Shown: one piece after another, positions 4,793 to 12,791 of the stretch | Numbering within the stretch: the stretch's first letter is position 1 | Layout of the letters: every line of letters starts with the position of its first letter | Assembly (NCBI GenBank): GCA_020350865.1 | Contig: CP070726.1 | Location: 1,508,528 to 1,521,646 of the forward strand | Length of the DNA stretch: 13,119 nt | Direction of reading: 5' to 3' | DNA from: Thermoplasmata archaeon | Lineage (GTDB): Archaea; Thermoplasmatota; Thermoplasmata; GCA-020350865 | Position numbers and translations under genes: made by a program | Notes under the pieces: generated by a model | What the model saw: only the letters and a program-made list of their open reading frames with translations | What the model was told of the DNA's origin: nothing | Databases searched by the model: none

Positions 4793-6847
4793 ATGAGGAA
4801 AAGAAAAAAGAATGGCAAAATTGTGGGCTCATTTTTGATGACCGCCTTGTACATGTTTCTCGTCCTGGGATTGATAGTGGGATTCTTTCCGAATCTTGCA
4901 GCCATGAGAACCGAGGGGCTCAACAATCAACTGCCCGTGGCATTTGCAATTTCGGAGAACCGGGAAGTGTTCGCTGGTGAATTTGCGGTATTCAATGGTT
5001 CTGGATCATATGATCCCGATGGTTTCATAGTATCCTACGAGTGGAATTTTGGGGACGGGGATTTTGACAGCGGGATATCTGCGCTTCATAGCTACATGGA
5101 CCCTGGCACATACAACGTGACCCTGATTGTAACTGACAACGACTGTGCAATTGATATCATTATCATAATTATCATAATAATTGACCCCGGAACTCCCCCG
5201 CCTTGTGGGAATCTGCCGCCTGTGGCGGTTCCCGAACCCAGGTGCCAGGAGATTTTCATTGGCGATGATGCCAAGTTCGACGGCTCGGCATCCTATGATC
5301 TGGATGGATGTATTGTATCATATGAATGGGATTTCGGGGACGGCAACACGGCTTCGGGGGTTTCTCCGACCCATATATACGATGCACCGGGTCGATACAC
5401 GGTGACCCTGACTGTTACAGACGACGATGGAGCATCCGGTTTCGATTTCTGTGCGGTGGCTGTCCATGATGATTGCCCCCCTCCGCCCAATGTCAACCTG
5501 CCGCCTGTGGCGGTTCCCGAACCCAGGTGCCAGGAGGTCATGGTGGGTGAGGAGGCTCTCTTCGATGGCTCGTGGTCCTACGATCAGGATGGCTTTATTG
5601 TATCCTATGAGTGGGACTTTGGCGATGGCTCCAATGCCTCCGGAGTGATGACCAGCCATATCTATGATGCGTATGGTGAGTACATTGTGACATTGACTGT
5701 GACAGATGATGATGGCGCATCAACTCACGATTACTGCGTAGTCAAAGTCTTTGCTGAGAAGCCTCCGCCCTGCATCAACATCCCCCCTGTTGCCGTTGCT
5801 CAACCAGAATGTGTGGAGATTACGATCAATGAAAGTGTGGTATTCAACGGATCCGCTTCCTATGATCCCGACGGCATTATCGTATCCTACGTGTGGGACT
5901 TTGGGGATGGAACAACAGGTTTCGGACCATTGGTTGAGCACCTGTACAATATTCCTGGCTACTACGCTGTAGTGCTCAATGTAATGGATGATGATAACGC
6001 AACAGGAACTGCAATAAGCTATGTTTACGTCAAAGAACCAAACAATGAGGAGCCAAGGGAAAATATTCCTCCAACAGCCGTGGCCCAACCCAAATCTCAG
6101 GAGATCTTTACTGGGGAATATGCAAAACTGGACGGTTCCGAATCCTTTGATGAGGACGGAGATATTGTGTCCCATCTGTGGACCCCGCAATGGGGCACGA
6201 TTTTTTGTGGTCAGATGGTATCAATTCCATTTGAAAAACCAGGGACCTATACTGTGATGCTGATTGTGGAGGATGACCTGGGTGCTGTTGGTACAGATAC
6301 GGTCACAATAGAGGTTGTTGATCCCCAGCCCTCAATCAAACCGGATCTAGGTGAAAACGGTGGCGACCTTGAAATCGATAAACCTGATATTGTTGATGAT
6401 TTGACAGATGACCAAGAGCCCCTCCTCATTCTTACCGCAGGTCTGATCAATATTGCCACATTCCGCGAAGGGGTGCAGCGATCGGTTCCAGTTGAGGTCA
6501 CATCCTACCATGGGGATGTTCACAAGGTCCATATCGAGCTCATCGATGACGGCGGGCTGGATATCGAGGTGATCCCGGTATTTAAAAATATCAGAGAGGG
6601 GCAGATCGTGAGGTTCTATCTGCGAATAACAGTTCCAGACCTACCGGATGACACGTCGTCCATGGGAATTACACTGCAGTTGAAGGCCGTTGGAATAGAA
6701 ACCGAAAGCAATGTCGAGCACATAGATATCCTGATTTCCGAAAAGAGCACTGCAGAGGAGCAGGATACCGTCCAGACAGCCGCCACCGTGGGCACTATCA
6801 GTGCCGCCGGAATCCTGGGATTACTGGCAAAAAGGAGGTTCCTATGA
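4793..6847 (+). CDS. Surface protein with five PKD domains and a C-terminal membrane anchor
   Basis: The protein has 684 residues. A basic N-terminus and hydrophobic helix (about 10-32) act as signal peptide or anchor. PKD domains begin near residues 46, 140, 235, 329 and 424. Domains 1-4 keep the W-(D/N)-FGDG motif; domain 5 has lost it (WTPQWGT). An acidic linker (about 511-540) leads to a further beta-rich domain (about 543-650), resembling the membrane-proximal domain of the next gene's product. A short hydrophobic helix and a basic end (AKRRFL) follow. PKD domains are Ig-like modules used outside the cell for adhesion or carbohydrate binding; no enzyme domain is seen. Domain 1 ends in nine isoleucines (122-130), and domains 1-4 and their linkers are unusually cysteine-rich. 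GGAGG at 4781-4785 sets the start at ATG 4793. The stop overlaps the next start as ATGA, so both are probably translated together. Confidence 0.88.
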   Translation: MRKRKKNGKIVGSFLMTALYMFLVLGLIVGFFPNLAAMRTEGLNNQLPVAFAISENREVFAGEFAVFNGSGSYDPDGFIVSYEWNFGDGDFDSGISALHSYMDPGTYNVTLIVTDNDCAIDIIIIIIIIIDPGTPPPCGNLPPVAVPEPRCQEIFIGDDAKFDGSASYDLDGCIVSYEWDFGDGNTASGVSPTHIYDAPGRYTVTLTVTDDDGASGFDFCAVAVHDDCPPPPNVNLPPVAVPEPRCQEVMVGEEALFDGSWSYDQDGFIVSYEWDFGDGSNASGVMTSHIYDAYGEYIVTLTVTDDDGASTHDYCVVKVFAEKPPPCINIPPVAVAQPECVEITINESVVFNGSASYDPDGIIVSYVWDFGDGTTGFGPLVEHLYNIPGYYAVVLNVMDDDNATGTAISYVYVKEPNNEEPRENIPPTAVAQPKSQEIFTGEYAKLDGSESFDEDGDIVSHLWTPQWGTIFCGQMVSIPFEKPGTYTVMLIVEDDLGAVGTDTVTIEVVDPQPSIKPDLGENGGDLEIDKPDIVDDLTDDQEPLLILTAGLINIATFREGVQRSVPVEVTSYHGDVHKVHIELIDDGGLDIEVIPVFKNIREGQIVRFYLRITVPDLPDDTSSMGITLQLKAVGIETESNVEHIDILISEKSTAEEQDTVQTAATVGTISAAGILGLLAKRRFL
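5213..5251 (+). repeat. 39-bp exact direct repeat, copy 1 (start of PKD domain 2)
   Basis: These 39 bases, encoding LPPVAVPEPRCQE, recur exactly at 5498-5536, which is 285 bases or 95 codons later. The rest of the two PKD repeats differs, so the identity is local. It marks a fairly recent domain duplication or a gene-conversion patch. Confidence 0.85.
5498..5536 (+). repeat. 39-bp exact direct repeat, copy 2 (start of PKD domain 3)
   Basis: This is the second exact copy of the sequence at 5213-5251, in the same reading frame, at the start of the next PKD domain. Pairing between the copies could delete or add exactly one PKD module (95 codons) without a frameshift. Confidence 0.85.
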
Positions 6848-8190
6848 ACATGAAGCTTCTTGCCAATCTCTTGTTTCTTTCTTGTTGTTTTTCTCTTCTG
6901 TTTGTACTTACTGCTCCTCCAGCCGCAGGCCAGCAAGAGACGGATCTGCATCTTTCAGGAGATGACATTTACCTATCCAAATTGAATCCCGGACCCGCTG
7001 AAGATGTGGTGATTTATACGGTAATTGGTAATTCCGGCCCGAGGGCATCTGCCACGGTTAGGTTCTACTCGGGAGAATTCGATGAACCCATAGGTGAGGA
7101 CCGCATAACAGTTGACAGTGGAGCCTCCTCTGTGGCAAGTGCAGTATTTCAGCCCTCCATAGGGCCGATGAATATACTTGTGAGAATCGAAGAGTCAGAT
7201 CCTTGCGATATCGATTTGGGTAACAACCAGGCAATATCACATGTGGTGTTTTACAGCGGTGAATCACCCCTTGAATTGATTCCTGCAGAAGCCACATTCG
7301 AAGGAGGAATCGAAAGGGTGATTCCCATATCAGTTGAGCCGAATTCTGATATGATGCACGTCAACCTAACTGTGATATATCACGGTGATGTTGATGTGGA
7401 ATTGCTGTCCCCGCCTCTGAATCTGGAAGCCGGTAAAACAGCAACATTCTTTGTCAAGGTTCGGGTCCCAGTCCTCAAGGAAAATGAGATCCTCTCGAAT
7501 CGGTCAATCCTTCTTCGGGCATCAAACAACGATCATGAAAGCAATATCGCGGAGCTCAGAATCACAATGCACCCCTCGGTGGAACAGAGCTCGTGGTGGA
7601 GCCCCACAGTGGCAGTGGCCGCTGGGACTCTTGGATTATTTGCAGTCGTGGGCAGTACTGAGGTGGGAAAGTACAAATTCATAAGTTTTGTGGGACCTCT
7701 GTATACGAAACTGCACAGGGATGAGATTTTGGACCACTACCTCAGGGGCAAGATCCACGGGTATATATTGGCCAACCCCGGGGAGCACTACAACTCTATT
7801 AGAAAAGCCCTTGATATACCCAATGGCTGTTTTACGTACCATCTTCGGGTCCTGGAAAGGGAAGGTCTCATAAAATCCAAAAGGGACGGAATATACAGGC
7901 GGTTCTATCCCTACGGAGCATTGATTCCCGATAATGGGAATAACCCGAGAGTCAGTGATACACAGAAGATAATAATCGACAATATCAGGGCATCTCCCGG
8001 AATATCACAAAAGGAAATCGCACTGCTCTTAGGCGCGAGCCGTTCCACAATCAATTACCACATAAACAAGCTGTCAAAGGAGGGAATCGTGAGGGTCGAG
8101 AGAAGAGGAATGGGTGTAAGGTACTACCTAAAGGTCACCGAGGATAACCAGGAGCTCGTTCATTTTATCAAGCTACCGCTGTGCCAGTGA
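6844..8190 (+). CDS. Transmembrane one-component regulator: CARDB-like outside domain, two winged helices inside
   Basis: The protein has 448 residues. A signal peptide (about 1-29, ending TAPPAAG) precedes a CARDB-like Ig domain (about 33-136; TVRFYSG, IGEDRITVDSGASS). A second outside domain (about 141-243) follows, then one membrane helix (about 251-271). The cytoplasmic part starts with the linker KYKFISFVGPLYTKL. Winged helix 1 (about 296-357) contains RGKIHGYILANPGEHY and FTYHLRVLEREGLIKS. Winged helix 2 (about 373-431) contains ISQKEIALLLGASRSTINYH. This is the layout of archaeal membrane-bound transcription factors that sense outside and bind DNA inside; ligand and targets are unknown. 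AGGAGG (6833-6838) lies five bases before the ATG, and the start overlaps the PKD gene's stop. The second outside domain resembles the C-terminal outside domain of the PKD protein, suggesting that the pair works together. The transcript meets the PhzF gene tail to tail 23 bases later. Confidence 0.88.
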   Translation: MNMKLLANLLFLSCCFSLLFVLTAPPAAGQQETDLHLSGDDIYLSKLNPGPAEDVVIYTVIGNSGPRASATVRFYSGEFDEPIGEDRITVDSGASSVASAVFQPSIGPMNILVRIEESDPCDIDLGNNQAISHVVFYSGESPLELIPAEATFEGGIERVIPISVEPNSDMMHVNLTVIYHGDVDVELLSPPLNLEAGKTATFFVKVRVPVLKENEILSNRSILLRASNNDHESNIAELRITMHPSVEQSSWWSPTVAVAAGTLGLFAVVGSTEVGKYKFISFVGPLYTKLHRDEILDHYLRGKIHGYILANPGEHYNSIRKALDIPNGCFTYHLRVLEREGLIKSKRDGIYRRFYPYGALIPDNGNNPRVSDTQKIIIDNIRASPGISQKEIALLLGASRSTINYHINKLSKEGIVRVERRGMGVRYYLKVTEDNQELVHFIKLPLCQ

Positions 8191-8213
8191 AACCCCTCAT
8201 AGATTGTTCCATT

Positions 8214-9083
8214 TTACAGATGCAGTTCGCCTTTTAATACAATCACAGCATTTCCAATCAGGTTCACCCTATCAGGCGGATCGTATCTCACAATAAGATT
8301 GCCTCCCCTCTCCGAAGCCTGAAATGCAATCATTTCTTCCTTTACAAGTCTTTCTGACCAGTAGGGGGCAAGCACTGTGTGTGCGGCTCCGGTCACAGGG
8401 TCCTCGTTAATTCCCACCCAGGGTGCAAAGAACCTTGAGATGAAATCGTAGGGCGGAGAACCCAAGGATGTTGCAATGACTCCCATGATATCCTCTTCTG
8501 TCTTCATATTCTTCATTTTGGCATAATTTGGTTTGAGGTTTTTTACGAATCCCGCATCTGCAAGATGGACAAGTAATTTTTTTGCCTTCTTGGCCAGGAG
8601 AACCTCCTTGAATTCCGTGATTCCCATTGCGGCAAGCAACTCCGTTGGTGGATCCACAGGCTCGGGTGCATTGGCCGGGAAATCCAATAGGATACCATTG
8701 TCATCCCTCTTTGCCTTCAATATCCCGCTCTTGGTTTCAAAGGAAATCTCATGTGCGGCAATTTCGATCTCCGAAAACAAAACCGCAGCCGCAGCCAGGG
8801 TTGCATGGCCGCATAAAGGGACCTCCACTTTGGGTGTAAACCACCGCAGGGAAAAATTCCTTGAACCTTTAAAAGGTTTCTTATCCAGCGAGAGCACAAA
8901 AGCAGTTTCAGAAAGATTCATCTCAGCTGCGATATTCTGCATGACGGTGTCCTCGTATTCCCTTGAAAGAAGACACACCGCCGCAGGATTGCCCCTGAAC
9001 GGTGCATCTGTGAAGGCATCCACCTGATATGTCGGAATATTGTCCCCTGGCACTTCTTCTTTCATTGAACCAACATCACTCAT
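8214..9083 (-). CDS. PhzF-family isomerase-like protein
   Basis: With 289 residues from the chosen start, this has the usual PhzF length and fold signals. The family opening YQVDAFTDAPFRGNPAAVC (19-37) leads to the acid residue Glu59 in MNLSETAF, which matches the catalytic Glu45 of PhzF. PLCGHATLAAA (about 89-99) and GINEDPVTGAAHTVLAPYW, near residue 225-245, are the other conserved blocks. PhzF enzymes are dimeric, cofactor-free isomerases or epimerases. Most are not involved in phenazine synthesis, and the substrate here is unknown; there is no phz cluster nearby. Starts are possible at GTG 9110, ATG 9089, ATG 9083 and ATG 9065. I chose 9083 because GGAG (complement of 9093-9096) lies nine bases upstream and a TATA element near 9122 would start transcription near 9096. 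The protein is divergent from the DUF255 gene. Confidence 0.88.
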   Translation of the reverse strand: MSDVGSMKEEVPGDNIPTYQVDAFTDAPFRGNPAAVCLLSREYEDTVMQNIAAEMNLSETAFVLSLDKKPFKGSRNFSLRWFTPKVEVPLCGHATLAAAAVLFSEIEIAAHEISFETKSGILKAKRDDNGILLDFPANAPEPVDPPTELLAAMGITEFKEVLLAKKAKKLLVHLADAGFVKNLKPNYAKMKNMKTEEDIMGVIATSLGSPPYDFISRFFAPWVGINEDPVTGAAHTVLAPYWSERLVKEEMIAFQASERGGNLIVRYDPPDRVNLIGNAVIVLKGELHL

Positions 9084-9117
9084 ATACATCGTCTCCGAAT
9101 CCGTAAACACACAAACC

Positions 9118-9126
9118 CTTAAATAT
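9118..9126. promoter_or_regulatory. A/T element shared by two divergent genes
   Basis: The plus strand reads CTTAAATAT and the minus strand ATATTTAAG. From its centre (about 9122), 26-28 bases leftward falls at the ribosome site of the PhzF gene, and 26-28 bases rightward falls just before ATG 9150 of the DUF255 gene. One TATA box could serve both directions, giving a short-leader transcript leftward and a leaderless transcript rightward. Confidence 0.45.
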
Positions 9127-9149
9127 CGTTTCCCTTCATGCCTTTTCAG

Positions 9150-11249
9150 ATGACAAAAAGCAAGCCCAACGCCCTAATCTTCGAAAAAAGTCCCTACCTT
9201 TTGCAGCATGCCCACAATCCGGTGAACTGGTATCCATGGGCAGATGAAGCCTTTGAAAAGGCAAAAAAAGAGGACAAACCCATCTTCCTCTCCATTGGAT
9301 ATTCCACATGCCACTGGTGCCATGTCATGGAGAGGGAATCATTTACCGATGAGGAGGTTGCAGAGCTTCTCAATAAGGATTTCGTCAGTATCAAGGTTGA
9401 CCGTGAGGAAAGACCCGATATCGATGGTGTGTACATGGCGGTGTGCCAGTTGATGACCGGCAGCGGGGGTTGGCCCCTGACAATCATCATGACTCCTGAC
9501 AAGAAGCCCTTCTTTGCAGCAACATACATTCCCCGAAAGCGCAGGTTCAATATGATGGGCATGCTGGAACTGCTCCCGAAAATTACTGAGATGTGGACCC
9601 AAGACAGGGAGAGGTTGCTGAGTTCATCCGAAGAAATCACAGCCGCTCTAAAGCAGTTTTCGGAAGGAGGTGGGAAAAAAGCCCTTGATGAGTCCATACT
9701 CACTGAAGCCTATGAAGCCCTCGTCCTCAATTACGACGACCAGTACGGGGGTTTCGGCGGCGCACCCAAATTTCCCACGCCGCACAATCTCCTTTTCCTG
9801 CTCCGCTTCCATAAAAGGACCGGCAAGGACAGGGCCCTGAGAGTGGTGGAGAAAACCCTGCAGGCCATGAGACATGGTGGGATGTGGGACCATGTGGGCT
9901 TCGGGTTCCACAGGTATTCCACTGATAAGTACTGGCTGGTGCCGCATTTCGAGAAGATGCTCTACGACCAGGCCATGCTGGCAATGGCCTACACTGAAGC
10001 TTACCAGGTGACCGGGAAGGCAGAATATAGGGAGACGGCACAGCAGATTCTCGAGTATGTTTTGAGGACCATGACTTCAATAAATGGTGGGTTCTATTCT
10101 GCTGAGGATGCCGACTCCGAGGGTGAGGAGGGCAGGTTCTATGTGTGGGATGAAGATGAGCTTAGAGGAATCCTTGGCAATGGAGCAGACATCGCAATCA
10201 GGGTATTCAATGTCTCAAAGGAAGGTAATTTTATTGAGGAGGCCGGCGGCAGGAGAACGGGGAAAAACATCCTCCACCCGAAAAAACCGCTTTCCAATAT
10301 TGCAAAGGAACTCGATATGTCACCGGGGGAAATGGCGGAACGCATCGATGAGGCCAGAATGAGGCTGTTTGAAGCCAGGGAAAAGAGGGCCCATCCCGGT
10401 AAAGACGACAAGATACTCTGCGACTGGAACGGCCTGATGATCGCGGCCATGGCAAAGGCCTCCCGGGTCTTTGATGAGCCCAGGTTTCTTGCGGCAGCAG
10501 AGGAGGCTGTGGACTTCATCTGTACAAACATGAAAAACAAGGATGGCAGACTGTTCCATCGTTTCAGGGAGGGCGAGGCAGCCATTTCTGGTTTTCTGGA
10601 CGATTACGCATTCCTCGTGTGGGGCCTCCTCGAGCTCTATGAAGCCTCACTGGACGTGAGATACCTGAAGCAGGCTCTCGAATTGAACACCTACCTGATC
10701 ACCCATTTCTGGGATTCCGAGAACAAAGGATTCTATTCCACCTCCGATGAGGGAGAGCAGCTGCTTGTGAGGCGCAAGGAGAGCTACGACGGTGCCATTC
10801 CTTCCGGAAACTCGGTGGCTGCAATGAACATGCTCAGGCTTGCGAGAATAACTGCAAAGACAGGTCTTGAAACCAGGGCAGAGGAGGCTGCCAGCACCTT
10901 TTCGAGAGGCATTATCAATTCCCCGGGTTCCCACTCATACTTCATGTGTGCCCTGGACTTTGCTTTCGGACCTTCATACGAGGTTGTCATTGTGGGCAAT
11001 CCGGAATCGGACGACACAAAGGCCATGCTCAATGCCCAATGGAAAGCCTATGCACCCAATAAAATACTACTCTTCAGGAACACGGAAACGGGTACGTTCG
11101 AATTGGATTCACTGTCACCCTATACTGCGAGCATGACAGCCATTGATGGCAGGGCCACAGCCTACGTATGCCGTAATTTTGCTTGTGAGCTGCCCACAAC
11201 AGAGATTGACAAGATGCTCGGAATGCTGGATTTTGGTGAAAAGCCATGA
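9150..11249 (+). CDS. Thioredoxin-fold DUF255 protein, YyaL/SPATA20 type
   Basis: The 699-residue product matches this widespread family in length and order. The N-terminal thioredoxin-like domain (about 8-165) holds [19 protein letters not shown], the CxxC motif in [14 protein letters not shown] (Cys54, Cys57) and [26 protein letters not shown] completes it. The remaining part is a long helical region of the six-hairpin barrel type, with [54 protein letters not shown] and [15 protein letters not shown]. No function is firmly established; a redox or sugar-epimerase-like role has been suggested from the folds. There is no signal peptide, so it should be cytoplasmic. An ATG at 9138 is in frame, but it is only about 16 bases from the likely TATA element, so the second ATG (9150) is preferred as a leaderless start. 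Confidence 0.9.
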   Translation: MTKSKPNALIFEKSPYLLQHAHNPVNWYPWADEAFEKAKKEDKPIFLSIGYSTCHWCHVMERESFTDEEVAELLNKDFVSIKVDREERPDIDGVYMAVCQLMTGSGGWPLTIIMTPDKKPFFAATYIPRKRRFNMMGMLELLPKITEMWTQDRERLLSSSEEITAALKQFSEGGGKKALDESILTEAYEALVLNYDDQYGGFGGAPKFPTPHNLLFLLRFHKRTGKDRALRVVEKTLQAMRHGGMWDHVGFGFHRYSTDKYWLVPHFEKMLYDQAMLAMAYTEAYQVTGKAEYRETAQQILEYVLRTMTSINGGFYSAEDADSEGEEGRFYVWDEDELRGILGNGADIAIRVFNVSKEGNFIEEAGGRRTGKNILHPKKPLSNIAKELDMSPGEMAERIDEARMRLFEAREKRAHPGKDDKILCDWNGLMIAAMAKASRVFDEPRFLAAAEEAVDFICTNMKNKDGRLFHRFREGEAAISGFLDDYAFLVWGLLELYEASLDVRYLKQALELNTYLITHFWDSENKGFYSTSDEGEQLLVRRKESYDGAIPSGNSVAAMNMLRLARITAKTGLETRAEEAASTFSRGIINSPGSHSYFMCALDFAFGPSYEVVIVGNPESDDTKAMLNAQWKAYAPNKILLFRNTETGTFELDSLSPYTASMTAIDGRATAYVCRNFACELPTTEIDKMLGMLDFGEKP

Positions 11250-11307
11250 TGGAGGAGATTTACCCGGGCCATCTCACATATTATTACTTATTTTACTAAA
11301 AAAAACA

Positions 11308-11315
11308 TTTAAATA
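11308..11315 (+). promoter_or_regulatory. TATA box of the toxin-antitoxin operon
   Basis: TTTAAATA follows an A-rich run (11299-11305) that could be the BRE side. A start about 25 bases downstream (near 11337) leaves a ten-base leader containing GGTGAT (11338-11343) before the ATG at 11347. The surrounding 97-base gap holds nothing else that I recognise. Confidence 0.55.
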
Positions 11316-11346
11316 CTACAGAATCACTATAAACATTGGTGATTTG

Positions 11347-11589
11347 ATGGAAACCACTCTAACGCTCAAGTTCCGCGGGGTAGAGGCCAGACTGCTGGAG
11401 GAGATGATATCCACGGGATTGTTCAACACCAAGTCCGAGGCCATCAGATCGGCGCTGGTCAAGTTCGGCATGGACCTGGGACTACTGGAAAGAAAGAGAT
11501 TGTGGGCACAGATCGACAGTGTAAAGAAGAGGAAGGTATCGCCCGAGCAGCTGATGAAGGACATCGAGCGGATAGAGGATGAGACCTAG
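11347..11589 (+). CDS. Ribbon-helix-helix antitoxin
   Basis: This 80-residue protein has the ribbon-helix-helix plan. An N-terminal strand (TTLTLKFRG) is followed by helix A (EARLLEEMISTGLF), a turn and helix B (TKSEAIRSALVKFGMDLG). The pattern SEAIRxAL is typical of archaeal CopG/VapB-type proteins. The basic, charged C-terminal half (ERKRLWAQIDSVKKRKVSPEQLMKDIERIEDE) would wrap the toxin. Its role is expected to be neutralising the PIN toxin and repressing the shared promoter. The frame is open upstream to 11143 inside the previous gene. ATG 11347 is chosen because GGTGAT lies just before it and a TATA box fits at 11308-11315. Its last 11 bases overlap the toxin gene, so the two are made together. 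Confidence 0.85.
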   Translation: METTLTLKFRGVEARLLEEMISTGLFNTKSEAIRSALVKFGMDLGLLERKRLWAQIDSVKKRKVSPEQLMKDIERIEDET

Positions 11590-12004
11590 GGTTTTTATCG
11601 ATACCAATGTTTTCATTTTCGCATTCGAGTTTCCAAAATCCAACTCGAGAAAGATCATCGATATGTTGAATGCCGGTTTGATAGAGCCGGTGGTATCCGA
11701 ACGGGTTGTGAAAGAGATAATTACCTACTTCAAAAGACATTACAAAAGGGCATTGGCCAACGATTTCAGGAATTACCTGCTCCAGTCCTGTGAGGTAGTA
11801 TTCCCGGAGGACCTGAAGCGCGAGATGAAGGAATATAAGGAAAAAATCAAGGAAAAAGACCTGGAGCAAATAGCCGTAGTTAAATATCTTGGCCTAAGAT
11901 ACCTTGTATCCTTTGATAGGGATTTTACAGATTTCGAGGAATATACAACACCGAAGCAGTTCTTAAAGATAATGGGACTGAGGACCAAGAAGACCGATTA
12001 TTAA
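11579..12004 (+). CDS. PIN-domain toxin (VapC-like ribonuclease)
   Basis: This 141-residue protein is one PIN domain. Acidic residues expected to bind metal are visible: Asp8 in RVFIDTNVFIFAF, Glu41 in VVSERVVKEI, Asp94 in KEKDLEQIAVVKYLG, and Asp113 and Asp115 in LVSFDRDF. VapC-type PIN proteins cut RNA, commonly tRNA or rRNA, when freed from their antitoxin; the target here is unknown. Translation starts at ATG 11579 inside the antitoxin gene (11-base overlap, +1 frame relation), a normal coupling for such pairs. All motif residues are present, so it is probably active rather than a relic. The gene ends 19 bases before the convergent TPR gene. Confidence 0.87.
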   Translation: MRPRVFIDTNVFIFAFEFPKSNSRKIIDMLNAGLIEPVVSERVVKEIITYFKRHYKRALANDFRNYLLQSCEVVFPEDLKREMKEYKEKIKEKDLEQIAVVKYLGLRYLVSFDRDFTDFEEYTTPKQFLKIMGLRTKKTDY

Positions 12005-12023
12005 AGTCTTAAAAGGTAAATTA

Positions 12024-12761
12024 TCACTGTGCAAGGAAGAACTCCGCGTAGTTTGTGCCCCTCTTGGCGATCATCGAAGTGGGCTTCAGCTTGAGGGCCT
12101 GCTCGAAGAACTGCTTTGCCCCCTCGAAGTCACCCAGGCTCTCCATGGCAGTTCCCCGTCTGGCGTAGGCATCGGAATCCGAGGGATTAAGCTCGATGGC
12201 CCTATCGAAGCAGTGGATGGCCTTTTGGATCTCGCCCAGGTTCAGCTGAGCTGTGCCGTACCTGAACCACAGTTTGGGATCATCCTCATAGGTCTCCAGT
12301 TTTCTCTCCAGCACTCTGAGATCATTTCTCGCCTTCTCTATCCTTTTCAGAGCCTTCTCATGGGCCGGTTTTGCCAGCTCGTGGTCCGGCACCAGCTCCA
12401 GGGCCTGGGCAAAGTATTCCACAGCCTTCACCTTGTTGCCGAAGAAGTCCTCGATCCTTCCCTTGAACTCCAGATCATTGGCCTCGAAGAGCTTGGTCTT
12501 GTACTCATAATCCCTGGCCTTCTCCTCATCACCCAATTGAGATGCGATGCTGCCCAGCTTCCTGTACATCTCAGGGGAGTCCACCGGCCGCCAGAAGTAA
12601 TCCTCTATCTCCGCAACCTTGCTGTGGATGACCTCGAGCCTTTCCTTGGCCTCGGCCTCGTTGTCCAACTTGATGGAATCGATTGCCTTGTTCAGAACCT
12701 CGATGTTCTTCTTCATGCTGTCCGTGACATCCAACCCGATGAGCTTCTCCATGGGTTTCAT
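12024..12761 (-). CDS. TPR-repeat protein
   Basis: This is a 245-residue, mostly helical, charged protein. The N-terminal part (about 1-60) is likely coiled-coil (KNIEVLNKAIDSIKLDNEAE, AKERLEVIHSKVAEIEDYF). The C-terminal part has two clear TPR motifs: LWFRYGTAQLNLGEIQKAIHCFDRA followed by IELNP, and AYARRGTAMESLGDFEGAKQFFEQA followed by LKLKP. A degenerate one precedes them (FFGNKVKAVEYFAQALELVP). TPRs bind other proteins; no catalytic domain is present and the partner is unknown. A GTG at 12824 would add 21 residues, but the only ribosome-site-like GGAGG there is one base from it. ATG 12761 is preferred because TTTATA (complement of 12786-12791) lies about 27 bases upstream, the spacing of a leaderless archaeal gene. 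Confidence 0.85.
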   Translation of the reverse strand: MKPMEKLIGLDVTDSMKKNIEVLNKAIDSIKLDNEAEAKERLEVIHSKVAEIEDYFWRPVDSPEMYRKLGSIASQLGDEEKARDYEYKTKLFEANDLEFKGRIEDFFGNKVKAVEYFAQALELVPDHELAKPAHEKALKRIEKARNDLRVLERKLETYEDDPKLWFRYGTAQLNLGEIQKAIHCFDRAIELNPSDSDAYARRGTAMESLGDFEGAKQFFEQALKLKPTSMIAKRGTNYAEFFLAQ

Positions 12762-12785
12762 GACAAGAGAATGGGTTTGTGGGTG

Positions 12786-12791
12786 TATAAA
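12786..12791 (-). promoter_or_regulatory. TATA box of the TPR gene
   Basis: The minus strand reads TTTATA. Its centre is about 27 bases from ATG 12761, so transcription would begin at the start codon. This decides between ATG 12761 and the longer GTG form, which would be encoded upstream of this TATA box. Confidence 0.5.

Noticed and set aside
5156..5182. Poly-isoleucine run as a membrane helix
   Set aside because: Nine residues bounded by Asp are too short to cross a membrane, and the flanking PKD domains on both sides belong outside the cell.
8191..8213. Bidirectional terminator between the regulator and PhzF genes
   Set aside because: The 23-base convergent gap contains no T-run of note and no stem that I can pair convincingly.
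11143..11346. N-terminal extension of the antitoxin by 68 codons
   Set aside because: It lies in the end of the DUF255 gene and upstream of the TATA box. The ribbon-helix-helix fold begins right after ATG 11347.
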